A stretch of 64,000 nt of DNA from Fusobacterium varium (GTDB lineage Bacteria; Fusobacteriota; Fusobacteriia; Fusobacteriales; Fusobacteriaceae). Both the position numbers and the translations under genes were made by a program. The stretch is from contig AP017968.1 of NCBI GenBank assembly GCA_002356455.1, positions 2,294,001 through 2,358,000 of the forward strand. The letters are read 5' to 3'. The notes under the pieces are model-generated. The model ran no database searches, was not told the origin of the DNA, and worked only from the letters and a program-made list of their open reading frames with translations. This document shows, piece after piece, positions 1 through 8,429 of the stretch; position 1 is the first letter of the stretch; every line of letters begins with the position of its first letter.

Positions 1-1308
1 GGGGAAATCTTTGCAAAGGATAATGATATTGAAGTAATAAAAAAATTTACTGACGTAATGTCTGGAGGAAACAGAAATAGAAAGGGATTTCTTGAAGCTC
101 AAAAATATTTAGAAGATCATAAAAATGAAATAGATTATTTTATTGCCTATGATGTGTCAAGAATAGCAAGGGACGCATTCGCGTTCCTTTCATTATTCAA
201 TAAATTAAATCTTTTAGGAGTAAAGTTAAAGCTAATAAATAACCCTACATTAGATAGTGATAGCCCTATGGGAAAGTTGATTTTAACTATATTAGCTGCT
301 ATCTTTGAGTTTTTCCGATTTGATAATGCAGATAGAGTAAGAGATAATATGATTATAAGAGTTAAAGAAGGAAAGAGAATGAACAATGCACCCTTTGCTT
401 ATAGAATGATAAATAAAAAAATGGTAGTAGTTCCTGAAGAGGCAGAGTTAATAAAATTTATCTATAATGAATATTTAAAAGGACATGGAATAGTAGCTCT
501 TGAAAAAATGACTGGTAAAGATAGGAGTAGTATAAAACAATGGCTAAATAATAAAGTTTATGCTGGCTATAATGTCTTTGGTGCTAGAAAAATGAATAAA
601 ACTACTTTTAAACCTATGAAAAACCCAGACGCAAACAAAATTGTAGAAGCGAAAGGAGACTGGGAAGCCATAATTGATATAGAAACTTGGGAAAAGGTAG
701 CGGCTAGAATGAATAATAATAGAGAATTTAGAATAAGGAATGTTGAAAAAACCTCTTATTTGTTATCTGGACTTTTATTCCATACTTGTGGTTCTAAATT
801 TAGAGGAAATGCAGGAAGAAAAGGTACTAATTATTATAGATGTATTGGCTGCAACAAAAGTATAAAAACAGATACTATAGATGAAAAAGTTCTTAATGAG
901 CTGTTTAATAATGAGTTCTTAAAAGAATTGAATAAAAGTACAGGAAAAGTGGAAAATAAGAAAGAAAAAGCCCTTATTAAATTAAGAAATTACAAAGCTT
1001 CTTTAAAAAATAAAGAAAAGAAATTGATAGATTTATATACAGAAGATTTAATCTCCAAAGATGAATATATAAACAGAAAAAATGAAATTAAAAATTCTAT
1101 AATAAATACAGAGGCAGAATTAATCCTATTAGAAAATGAAAAGGAAGAAAAGAAACAAAATATTGACTTTGCTAAAATGTTTGTTATGGCACTTAGTAAT
1201 TTAAAAAATGCAGAGAGTAAGCAGGAAGCTAACAAAATTCTAAAAATGATAATAAAAAAGATAGAAATAGATGATAATAAAGAAGTTTTTATTCATCTTA
1301 ATTTTTAA
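1..1308 (+). CDS. Large serine recombinase, 5'-truncated by window edge
   Basis: The frame is open from base 1, so the gene starts outside the window; the ATG at 58 is internal. About 435 residues are visible. They hold the end of the resolvase catalytic domain (DVSRIARD motif, then the helix region), a recombinase domain (about residues 120-230 of the visible part), a degenerate zinc-ribbon (HTCGSKF ... YRCIGC) and a long charged coiled coil near the C-terminus. This order is typical of large serine integrases that insert phages or conjugative elements. The catalytic serine lies off-window. A terminator follows at once. It probably marks the right end of an integrated element to the left. 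Family assignment is firm; the specific element is unknown. Confidence 0.9.
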   Translation, partial: GEIFAKDNDIEVIKKFTDVMSGGNRNRKGFLEAQKYLEDHKNEIDYFIAYDVSRIARDAFAFLSLFNKLNLLGVKLKLINNPTLDSDSPMGKLILTILAAIFEFFRFDNADRVRDNMIIRVKEGKRMNNAPFAYRMINKKMVVVPEEAELIKFIYNEYLKGHGIVALEKMTGKDRSSIKQWLNNKVYAGYNVFGARKMNKTTFKPMKNPDANKIVEAKGDWEAIIDIETWEKVAARMNNNREFRIRNVEKTSYLLSGLLFHTCGSKFRGNAGRKGTNYYRCIGCNKSIKTDTIDEKVLNELFNNEFLKELNKSTGKVENKKEKALIKLRNYKASLKNKEKKLIDLYTEDLISKDEYINRKNEIKNSIINTEAELILLENEKEEKKQNIDFAKMFVMALSNLKNAESKQEANKILKMIIKKIEIDDNKEVFIHLNF

Positions 1309-1345
1309 AAAGACCAATAAGTTATAAACTCATTGGTCTTTTTTA
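1309..1345 (+). terminator. Intrinsic terminator after the recombinase
   Basis: AAGACCAATAAG pairs with CTCATTGGTCTT (one mismatch) around a 7-base loop, followed by a T run. It begins directly after the stop codon. Confidence 0.85.
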
Positions 1346-1400
1346 TTAAATAAAATTAGATTTATGCCTTATAATAGGCTAATAATAATTTTATAAATTA

Positions 1401-2306
1401 TTATAAGAAATTAAAAACTTCAATATATTTTATATCTACACCTCTAATTTTAAAAAGTTTTTTTAAAAGAAAAATTGAAGTTTTTCTATCTATTGGATAT
1501 CCTACTTCTTCAAATATTTGAAATCCATATAATGCTTTTTCAAGCGTATTTTTTAAATAATTATTAATATTTTCTTTAGTTTCTCCATATTTATATAAAA
1601 AGGCTGTAGCTAGATTTACTTTCCCATTTTTCTTATCTTCTCCCATATCTGTTAAGTCATCTAAAGCTTGTAAAGCCATTCCTATATGAAATAAACCTTC
1701 ATTATAATCTTTTAATAAATTATTATCTTCTAATAATAAAGGAACTACCAAAGAAAGTTGTAATAACTCTCCCCCAATTCCTTCATGAATATCTTTTTCA
1801 ATAATATTAACAGATGGATATTTGTTATATAAAGATACATCTCTTAAACTTTCACTTTTGGCAATAAAAAAAAGTTTTTCTAAAAGACGTTTAAATACTA
1901 TAGAAGAACTATCTTTATTTTTTATTTCATTATTTATAATATTTTGATGCAGCATTAAATTAAAAATATTATTAGAAACAATTTCTACAATACCATTTAT
2001 TTTAGTAATACTTTTATTTTCATTATCTATTATATTATCAGTAGATGTTACTATTGAACGTAAACAAAAGATAATTTTTCCATATGATATAATTTGTTTT
2101 TCATTAAGTTTACTTTTTATTAAAATTGATACCATAAGTAATGTAAAAAAATTTTTTTTAAAATTAATGAGAAACAATCCTGAATAAGAGAAATCAATAT
2201 TATCTTTAAAATTAAAAGATTTATAATCATTTTCTAATTCTTGAAGAATTTTTAAATATAAATTATTTGATTTTTTAAAAAGATTTATCAATTCTAAGTT
2301 TTTCAT
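1401..2306 (-). CDS. Polyprenyl-synthetase-like (isoprenoid synthase fold) protein
   Basis: 301 residues, mostly helical. Two Asp-rich motifs sit where trans-isoprenyl synthases bind Mg2+-diphosphate: DNIID in the N-terminal half and LDDLTD followed by GEDKKNGK in the C-terminal half. The first motif is DNxxD rather than the usual DDxxD, and the rest is divergent, so this is unlikely to be a housekeeping farnesyl or heptaprenyl synthase. The length resembles ComQ-type enzymes (about 300 aa) that prenylate small peptides; this is only an analogy. The start lies 2 bp after the stop of a tiny upstream reading frame, suggesting translational coupling, and there is no strong ribosome site of its own. 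It sits in the island-like edge next to a serine recombinase. Confidence 0.65.
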   Translation of the reverse strand: MKNLELINLFKKSNNLYLKILQELENDYKSFNFKDNIDFSYSGLFLINFKKNFFTLLMVSILIKSKLNEKQIISYGKIIFCLRSIVTSTDNIIDNENKSITKINGIVEIVSNNIFNLMLHQNIINNEIKNKDSSSIVFKRLLEKLFFIAKSESLRDVSLYNKYPSVNIIEKDIHEGIGGELLQLSLVVPLLLEDNNLLKDYNEGLFHIGMALQALDDLTDMGEDKKNGKVNLATAFLYKYGETKENINNYLKNTLEKALYGFQIFEEVGYPIDRKTSIFLLKKLFKIRGVDIKYIEVFNFL

Positions 2307-2308
2307 AA

Positions 2309-2429
2309 TTATTTATCCAGTGATTCAGAGGATATTACATTATTGGTTTTTGTTGCTCCGCTTGTACCATCAATGCTACTACAACCTAAAATAAACATAA
2401 AAGCAAATGCAAAAAATATTTTTATCATA
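2309..2429 (-). pseudogene. Mini-lipoprotein gene with a 1-base frameshift
   Basis: A GGGAGG ribosome site lies 8 bases before the ATG at 2429. The frame starts MIKIFFAFAF but, as printed, runs into a stop after 16 codons. Removing one base from the T5 run at codons 10-11 gives a 39-residue product with a hydrophobic leader, lipobox FILGC-SS and a short polar tail ending SLDK, whose stop lies 2 bp before the isoprenoid-synthase start. The 121-bp length fits one inserted base. It could be a broken gene, a slippage variant or a sequence error. Confidence 0.5.
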
Positions 2430-2521
2430 TTTTTAAACCTCCCAAAATCATTTTAACTTATTTTACCATAAATAATATTAAAAGAATAATAATATTTATT
2501 TTAAAAATTTTTAATACAAGC

Positions 2522-3772
2522 TTAATGGAGCTTACTTATTATATAATCTATATGAATAGTTATATCTGAAAGATTTTCAAAGTTTTTTAATAATTTTTTA
2601 ACTAAAATATCAGATATTTTATGTGCTTCATACAACGTCATAGTTCCAGGAAGCCTCACATGCATTGATAAAAAAATATTTGATCCAGATTTCTTCATAA
2701 TTATATCATGTACATTAGTTATTTCTGTATTTTTATAAATATATTCTTCTATCTTTTTTATAAAATCGCTATCTTGAGTTTCTAATATAATATTAGCTGT
2801 AGCTAAAATAGAAGCAATTCCTTCTTTAAAAATAAGAATAGAAACTACAAAACTTAATATTACATCAAATATGGGATTTATGTATACTGAAAATAAAATA
2901 CCAAATATAACTCCTACAGAGGAATATACATCACTTTTACTGTCCTTTGCATCTGAAATTAATGCAATATTATCATTTTTAATTCCTATTTTTAATTTAT
3001 TTTTATACATATAATATTTTATTACCATAGAAATGAAAGCTATAATAATTAATTTAATATCTGGTACTATGCTTAAATATTCCCTTTTTAAAAATTTAGA
3101 AATTGATAATCGCCCTAATTCAAAGCCTGTTATAACAATAATAATTCCTAGAATTATACTAATAATAGATTCTATTTTTTCATGTCCATAAGGATGTTCA
3201 GCATCAGCAGGCTTTCCACTAAAATACATACTCATCAAAATTCCAAAAGATGTAATAACATCTGAAAGAGAATTAATCCCATCACTTAATAAACCTTGAG
3301 AATTTCCAAATTTTCCACCTAAAATCTTTATGGTAGCTAAAAACATATTTTGAAAGATAGAATAAGTTACTATTCTTTTATTTGTTTTTTCTCTAATTAA
3401 TTTTTTTTGTAAATTTTCTAAAAACATCCTTTTATTAGAGCTATCATAAGAAAAATCAATTTTTTTTAAAAAAGTAAAATTTATTTTTTCATAAGAAAAA
3501 ATTTCTTCTATACCATTACTTATTGCAACATTAATTAAAAATTTTATTAAATTTTTTCCTTGTGATTTATATCTATGGCTTTCAATTACATAAATGTCAT
3601 AAATTATATATTTTTTTTCTTGTACCAGAAATTCAACATAGCCAATTACTTCGTTCCCATCAATAGAACAAAAATATTTAAATCCTTCCGATATTCTTAA
3701 ATTTCCCCTAATTTTTTCCAGCATAGGCAAATATTTAACATTATTTTTTTCATCACAAATTTTATATTCCAT
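2522..3772 (-). CDS. GNAT acetyltransferase-like domain fused to a CDF cation efflux transporter
   Basis: About 416 residues. Residues 1-110 look like a GNAT fold (GYVEFLVQ strand, YVIESHRYKSQG acetyl-CoA loop). From about residue 125 a cation diffusion facilitator follows: GLLSDGINSLSDV and DAKDSKSDVYSS carry the metal-binding Asp residues of the two site-A helices, HPYGHEKIES is the family's inter-helix motif, and about 80 C-terminal residues form the cytoplasmic dimerisation domain. The CDF part would export divalent metals (Zn, Fe, Mn) using H+ exchange at the inner membrane. I chose the ATG at 3772 because GGAG lies 6 bases ahead; the ATG at 3784 has no ribosome site. The gene stands alone. 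The role of the acetyltransferase part is unknown. Confidence 0.85.
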   Translation of the reverse strand: MEYKICDEKNNVKYLPMLEKIRGNLRISEGFKYFCSIDGNEVIGYVEFLVQEKKYIIYDIYVIESHRYKSQGKNLIKFLINVAISNGIEEIFSYEKINFTFLKKIDFSYDSSNKRMFLENLQKKLIREKTNKRIVTYSIFQNMFLATIKILGGKFGNSQGLLSDGINSLSDVITSFGILMSMYFSGKPADAEHPYGHEKIESIISIILGIIIVITGFELGRLSISKFLKREYLSIVPDIKLIIIAFISMVIKYYMYKNKLKIGIKNDNIALISDAKDSKSDVYSSVGVIFGILFSVYINPIFDVILSFVVSILIFKEGIASILATANIILETQDSDFIKKIEEYIYKNTEITNVHDIIMKKSGSNIFLSMHVRLPGTMTLYEAHKISDILVKKLLKNFENLSDITIHIDYIISKLH

Positions 3773-3981
3773 AAAATACTCCATTTAATAAATTTTTTAA
3801 TTATTAAAATCTTATCATATTTTTTATAATTATTACTGAATTATATGATTAAAAATATAAAAAAGTCAAATAAAATATATCAAAATTTACTTTTAGATAA
3901 TTTAAAAAATCTTAAAATTTTTAAGTTTATACTTTTTATTTATCTAATTATAATTTTAAAAATAAAAATTTTTATGATTAT

Positions 3982-4011
3982 AAAAAAATCTCTGTTGCTA
4001 ACAGAGATTTT
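3982..4011 (-). terminator. Terminator of the fructose operon
   Basis: Perfect 12-bp stem AAAATCTCTGTT / AACAGAGATTTT with a 3-base loop. Read on the minus strand it ends in a T run directly after the fruA stop. Confidence 0.9.
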
Positions 4012-4016
4012 TTCAT

Positions 4017-5870
4017 CTAAATCTGATTTACTGGTTTTTTCCAAGTTCCTAATATAAAAGCTGTAACCAATGACCCTATAACTACTGATATAAGATACAT
4101 TACTGGGTTAGTAACTACTGGGAAAACAAATATTCCACCATGTGGTGCTGGTAATAATACTCCAAAGAACATTGATAGTCCTCCAGCGATTGCTGCTCCT
4201 ATTACACTTGCAGGGATAACTCTTATTGGGTCAGATGCTGCAAATGGAATAGCTCCCTCAGTTATGAATGATAGTCCCATAATGTAACAAACTTTTCCTG
4301 CTTCTCTTTCATCTTTAGTAAATTTGTTTCTAAAGAATGTAGTTGCCAAAGCTATTCCTAAAGGCGGTACCATTCCTCCTGCCATTACAGCAGCATGAGG
4401 TGCATAATTTCCAGCCGCTATCATAGCGATTCCAAAAGTGAAGCTCGATTTGTTTACTGGACCTCCCATGTCTACTGCCATCATTCCTGCCAATACAGCT
4501 CCAAGAAGAATAAGGTTTCCTGTTCCTAAAGTCTCAAGAAAATTAGTAACTCCTGAATTCAATGCTGCAATTGGGTCTATAATCACTCCATACATTAAGG
4601 CACCTGTAATAAATATCCCAAACAGTGGATATAATAGAACTGGTTTTATTCCTTCAAGACTGTTAGGAAGTTTACTAAATATTTTCTTCAGTAATACAAC
4701 ACTATAACCACCTAAAAATCCTCCTATAAGTCCTCCTAAGAATCCACCACCATTATTCAGAGAAATAAGTCCTCCTACCATTGCTGGAGCAAATCCTGGT
4801 CTATCAGCTATACTCATTCCAATAAACCCAGCCATTACTGGAACCATAAGGAAAAATGCATTTCCTCCTCCAATATCATTTAATAATTTCGCTAAAGGAT
4901 TAAATGATGGATCACTTGGATTACTTGCATGTATACCAAACATAAATGAAAGTGCTATTAATATTCCTCCACCTACAACAAATGGAAGCATATTTGAAAC
5001 TCCTGACATTATATGTTTATAAAATCCAGTTCTTTCTTTTTTAGAAGAAGATGCCTTTTCTCCTGATACTGAATATATTGGTGCTGTTTGAGCTACAGCA
5101 TTTTTTATAAGTTTTTCAGGATTTTTTATTCCTTCTTTTACAGGAACAATCTCAACATGCTTTCCTGCAAATCTATCCATTTCAACATTTTTATCTGCTG
5201 CTACAATTATTCCCTTTGCATTTTTTATTTCTTCATCTGTCAGTTCATTTTTTACACCAGTTGAACCATTTGTTTCAACTTTTATATTAATTCCCATAGC
5301 AAGAGCTTTTTTGATAAGAGCATCTGCTGCCATATAAGTATGAGCTATTCCTGTAGGACAAGCTGTTACTGCTAATACATCAGGCATTCCTGTATCTCTT
5401 TTGTCAGTTTCTTCTTCTTTTTCCATATCTGTTGATAATATTTCTATGACTTCTTTTGGTGAAGCAGCATTTAAAAGCCTTTCTCTCACACCATCATCTA
5501 ATAATGTTGTTGTAAGTTTTGAAAGAACTTCTATATGTGTATCAGAAGCATTTGCTGGAGCTGCAATCATAAAAAATAATTTTGAAGGTTCCCCATCTAA
5601 CGAATCATAATCTACACCTGCTTTAGATAATCCAAAAGCAATACTTGGAACTTTTACTGCACTTGTTTTAGCATGAGGAATAGCTATTCCTTCTTCTAAT
5701 CCAGTTGAACTTTGTGATTCTCTTTTCAGTATTTCTTTTTTGTATTCATCTTTATCATTAAGTTTTCCTGCTGCACTTAGTATTTCTACCAGTTCATCAA
5801 TAATTTGGCTCTTATTAGTTCCTTTTAAATCAAGGTTGATACAATTTTCAGAAAGCATATTGTTTATCAT
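4017..5870 (-). CDS. fruA: PTS fructose-specific transporter EIIABC
   Basis: 617 residues in the order IIA-IIB-IIC. IIA (about 1-145) has the phosphoryl His66 in GIAIPHAK; IIB (about 163-260) has the phospho-Cys171 in ACPTGIAHT; IIC (about 285-610) is the membrane channel with many glycine-rich helices. It imports fructose and phosphorylates it at C1 using phosphate from HPr. The GGGGGA ribosome site precedes the ATG. It is the last gene of fruR-fruK-fruA, with a 12-bp gap after fruK, and its product fructose-1-phosphate is the substrate of FruK. Length and motifs are complete, so it should be functional. Confidence 0.96.
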   Translation of the reverse strand: MINNMLSENCINLDLKGTNKSQIIDELVEILSAAGKLNDKDEYKKEILKRESQSSTGLEEGIAIPHAKTSAVKVPSIAFGLSKAGVDYDSLDGEPSKLFFMIAAPANASDTHIEVLSKLTTTLLDDGVRERLLNAASPKEVIEILSTDMEKEEETDKRDTGMPDVLAVTACPTGIAHTYMAADALIKKALAMGINIKVETNGSTGVKNELTDEEIKNAKGIIVAADKNVEMDRFAGKHVEIVPVKEGIKNPEKLIKNAVAQTAPIYSVSGEKASSSKKERTGFYKHIMSGVSNMLPFVVGGGILIALSFMFGIHASNPSDPSFNPLAKLLNDIGGGNAFFLMVPVMAGFIGMSIADRPGFAPAMVGGLISLNNGGGFLGGLIGGFLGGYSVVLLKKIFSKLPNSLEGIKPVLLYPLFGIFITGALMYGVIIDPIAALNSGVTNFLETLGTGNLILLGAVLAGMMAVDMGGPVNKSSFTFGIAMIAAGNYAPHAAVMAGGMVPPLGIALATTFFRNKFTKDEREAGKVCYIMGLSFITEGAIPFAASDPIRVIPASVIGAAIAGGLSMFFGVLLPAPHGGIFVFPVVTNPVMYLISVVIGSLVTAFILGTWKKPVNQI

Positions 5871-5882
5871 AATTTGTCCCCC

Positions 5883-6797
5883 TTATTTAATTTTTTTTAT
5901 TTTAATATTCTTTAATAAATTCTCCATAGTTTCCAGTGTTGTCAATCCTTCAGAAAATGCAGTAGCACTTCCTGATGCAATGCCATATTTATATGAATCT
6001 TCTATTGAGTTTCCACCTGTTATTCCATATATAATTCCTGCTACCATTGAGTCCCCTGCTCCTACTGAGCTTACAAGCTTTCCTGCAGGTGCATTTCCAA
6101 GATATACTCCATTTTCAGTTATCATTATAGAACCATCTTTACCCATAGATACTATGACATTTTCACTTCCCATATCTCTTAACTTTTCTCCAGCTTCTAT
6201 AATTTCTTCAATTGTTTTAAGCTCTTTTTCAAAGAATTCCGAAAGTTCATTTTTATTTGGTTTAGTTAAATATACTCCTGCTTCAAGAGAATATTTAAAT
6301 GGTTCATCCCTAGTATCAAGTATAACTTTTACTCCTTTTGGAATTTTTCTTATAATATCTTTATATATTTCATTTCCCATAGTTTTAGGAACACTTCCTG
6401 ATAATACTAATACATCTCCATCTTTTATTTCTTTCATACTATCTAAAAGTTCTTTTTTATTTTCTTCAGTAATTACTGGTGATTTACCTGATATCTCGCT
6501 TTCTTTTTCCTCTGTTTTCATTTTTATATTTATTCTTGTATTTTCTGCAAGCTCTACAAAGTTTCCTTCAACTCCATAAGTTTTTAGGCTGTTTTTTATA
6601 TAATCCCCTGTAAATCCACCTACAAAACCAAGTGCAGTATTTTCTCTTCCAAAATTTTTTAAAACTTTAGATACATTTATACCTTTTCCCCCAGCTAAAG
6701 TATACCCATCTTTAAGTGAATTTAATTCTCCTTCTACAAATTTATCCATCACAATATAGTAATCTATAGCAGGATTTAAAGTTACAGTGTAAATCAT
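5883..6797 (-). CDS. fruK: 1-phosphofructokinase
   Basis: 304 residues, PfkB/ribokinase family. The N-terminus VTLNPAIDYYIVMD, the AGGKGINVS substrate loop near residue 35 and the C-terminal anion-hole/catalytic motif GAGDS (residues 246-250, catalytic Asp249) are all present. It phosphorylates fructose-1-phosphate to fructose-1,6-bisphosphate in the cytosol. The gene starts 1 bp after the fruR stop, so translation is coupled, and is followed by fruA. Tagatose-6-phosphate kinases are close relatives, but the fruA partner decides for FruK. Confidence 0.95.
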   Translation of the reverse strand: MIYTVTLNPAIDYYIVMDKFVEGELNSLKDGYTLAGGKGINVSKVLKNFGRENTALGFVGGFTGDYIKNSLKTYGVEGNFVELAENTRINIKMKTEEKESEISGKSPVITEENKKELLDSMKEIKDGDVLVLSGSVPKTMGNEIYKDIIRKIPKGVKVILDTRDEPFKYSLEAGVYLTKPNKNELSEFFEKELKTIEEIIEAGEKLRDMGSENVIVSMGKDGSIMITENGVYLGNAPAGKLVSSVGAGDSMVAGIIYGITGGNSIEDSYKYGIASGSATAFSEGLTTLETMENLLKNIKIKKIK

Positions 6798-6798
6798 T

Positions 6799-7530
6799 TT
6801 AATCCTCCTTTTTTCTTATATTTTTTTCAAGTTCCATTGGTATTTTTCCATTTGTTATTAACGTTCCTTCATCTAAAGAAGCAAAATTTATAAAACTGTT
6901 TGCTTTAAATTTTGATTCATCGCAAAGAAAATATACTTCTTTACCTCTTTTTATAGCTTCACTTTTTACAATTACTTCTTCAGGATCAGGTGTGGAATAT
7001 CCATCAAGTGTAATTCCATTAGCACCTATAAAAGAAATATCAAAATTATAATTTTTTAATGCAAGAGCTGCTGTTGCCCCTACTGTTGCTCCTGTCTTTA
7101 TCTTAACTTTTCCACCTATAAGGTAAGTTTCTATTCCAAGTTTTGTAAGTTCTTCCATGTGAGTAAATCCGTTAGTGACTACTTTTATATCTGTTTTATC
7201 TTCCAAATATTTAATCATACATTCTGTTGTACTTCCTGCATCTAAAAAAATAATATCTCCATTTTTTACAAGAGCTGCTGCTGCTTTACCTATTTTATTT
7301 TTTTCTTCTGAAAATACCATTTTTTTATAAATGATATCTTCTTCTTTATTTTCTATCAAAACTGCTCCACCATGAACTCTTCTGATTTTTCCTTTTTCCT
7401 CAAGAAAATTAAGGTCTCTTCGAACTGTTGCTTCTGATACATCCATTTCTTCTACCAATTCATTCAATTTTATATTCTTTTTATTTTTAATCAGTTCCAA
7501 AATCAAATTATATCTTTCAATATTAAGCAT
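6799..7530 (-). CDS. fruR: DeoR-family repressor of the fructose operon
   Basis: 243 residues from the ATG at 7530. An N-terminal winged helix (LNELVEEMDVSEATVRRDLNFLEEKGKIRRVHGGA, the DeoR signature) is followed by a DeoR sensor domain resembling phosphosugar isomerases (VTNG, DAGSTT, GANG motifs). The open frame extends to 7587, but that longer start would lie inside the promoter; AAAGGGGG ahead of 7530 fixes the start. It is the first gene of the operon, so it is probably autoregulated, with fructose-1-phosphate as the likely inducer (by analogy to other FruR proteins). Confidence 0.9.
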   Translation of the reverse strand: MLNIERYNLILELIKNKKNIKLNELVEEMDVSEATVRRDLNFLEEKGKIRRVHGGAVLIENKEEDIIYKKMVFSEEKNKIGKAAAALVKNGDIIFLDAGSTTECMIKYLEDKTDIKVVTNGFTHMEELTKLGIETYLIGGKVKIKTGATVGATAALALKNYNFDISFIGANGITLDGYSTPDPEEVIVKSEAIKRGKEVYFLCDESKFKANSFINFASLDEGTLITNGKIPMELEKNIRKKED

Positions 7531-7558
7531 TTTATTCCCCCTTTCTCTTCTTAATTTT

Positions 7559-7587
7559 ATAATATCACTCTTTTTATTAAAAATCAA
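7559..7587 (-). promoter_or_regulatory. fruRKA promoter
   Basis: Minus-strand TTGATT (7582-7587), 17-bp spacer, TATTAT (7559-7564). The transcript would start near 7552 and leave a leader of about 22 bases before fruR. Confidence 0.75.
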
Positions 7588-7805
7588 TCATTTTCTTTCA
7601 AAACATTTCAAAATTTTTCACAAAATATATCATTTTCCTTTCAAACTCTATCAAAGATATAATTTACGTTTTTTTATAATATAAAAAAATCATAAAGTTT
7701 TATTTTAAAACAATTTTTTTCTTGATTTTTCTTTCTCTATTTAAGATTATTCTAATTTTCCATTCATTTTCCTTCACTTTTTTATTTTTCTTTCAAATTC
7801 AATCA
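7584..7805 (-). promoter_or_regulatory. Candidate FruR operator repeats upstream of fruR
   Basis: A shared core, TTTGAAAG on the minus strand, recurs in three longer similar blocks: 7584-7610, 7630-7655 and 7783-7805, each with a TGAT/TGAA element one helical turn upstream of the core. A weaker copy lies near 7764. The first block abuts the -35 box. The spacing suggests cooperative repressor binding or DNA looping. The rest of 7588-7940 is A+T-rich with no gene. Confidence 0.55.
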
Positions 7806-7946
7806 CTAATATAGAAAATAATCCTCTTCTTTAATCAAAACTATTTTTTGATCTATAATCCATTAAAAAAGCAAAGAAAATTTTTCATATAATTTAAAAT
7901 AAAATATGATAGAACATTGACGAAAATAAAATTATAAATATAAAAA

Positions 7947-8042
7947 AAGCTGACATATTAATTCAGAAATACAATTTTAGAATTATTCAGTAAAAATTTA
8001 CTTTTTAATTTCTAAAATTTATTCTAACTTTTAAGTCAGCTT
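7947..8042 (-). terminator. Branched terminator-like structure after the MazG-like gene
   Basis: Outer arms AAGCTGAC / GTCAGCTT enclose about 80 bases with smaller inverted repeats (AGTAAA-TTTACT; TTTTAGAA-TTCTAAAA). Read on the minus strand it ends in a T7 run just after the stop codon at 8049. Confidence 0.5.
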
Positions 8043-8048
8043 CTTATA

Positions 8049-8390
8049 TTATAATTCGTTATATTTTTTTGAACATCCCCTAGCTTTTTCCACTGGATAT
8101 TTCTTTTCATTGAGTTTCATTTTTTCTTCAACAGCATCTAATAAATTTATTCCCATCTTATCACATATTAACAATAGATAAACTGCTACATCTGCTATTT
8201 CATATTTTATATCCTGATAATTATTTTTTTCTGCCTCAGCACTGCTTTTCCATTGAAAGCACTCCAACAGTTCAGCTGCCTCTAATGAAAGGGATATAGC
8301 CAAATCTTTAGGATTGTGAAACTGGCTCCACTCTCTGTCATCTCGAAATTTTTTTATAATTTCATTTATTTTATCAAATTTTTCCATCAT
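8049..8390 (-). CDS. MazG-like nucleotide pyrophosphohydrolase
   Basis: 113 residues from the ATG at 8390, chosen because AGAGGTG lies just before it; the open frame continues to 8423. The all-alpha NTP-PPase motif is intact: SLEAAELLECFQW (EExxE-like metal site) and EIADVAVYLLLICDKMG (second acidic pair). Short single-domain members resemble the dCTP pyrophosphatases that clean modified dNTPs from the pool. It follows cca with a gap of about 40 bp and is probably the last gene of the same transcript. Confidence 0.85.
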   Translation of the reverse strand: MMEKFDKINEIIKKFRDDREWSQFHNPKDLAISLSLEAAELLECFQWKSSAEAEKNNYQDIKYEIADVAVYLLLICDKMGINLLDAVEEKMKLNEKKYPVEKARGCSKKYNEL

Positions 8391-8429
8391 ATATGCACCT
8401 CTTAAATATAAAAATTTTATCAAAAAGAA

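Noticed and set aside
58-60. ATG at 58 as start of the serine recombinase
   Set aside because: The frame is open from base 1 and the residues before 58 match recombinase sequence, so the real start is outside the window.
3845-4057. A 70-codon plus-strand ORF upstream of the fructose terminator
   Set aside because: Lys/Ile-rich A+T noise that runs through the terminator into fruA; no ribosome site.
5740-6579. A 279-codon plus-strand ORF opposite fruK and fruA
   Set aside because: It overlaps two well-supported genes on the other strand and has a Ser/Phe-rich composition typical of a reversed coding frame.
7531-7587. Upstream start for fruR
   Set aside because: Lies in the promoter and has no ribosome site; 7530 follows AAAGGGGG.
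7947-8042. The inverted repeat AAGCTGAC/GTCAGCTT as a second invertible element
   Set aside because: Arms are only 8 bp, no promoter between them, and the position after a stop codon with T7 fits a terminator.
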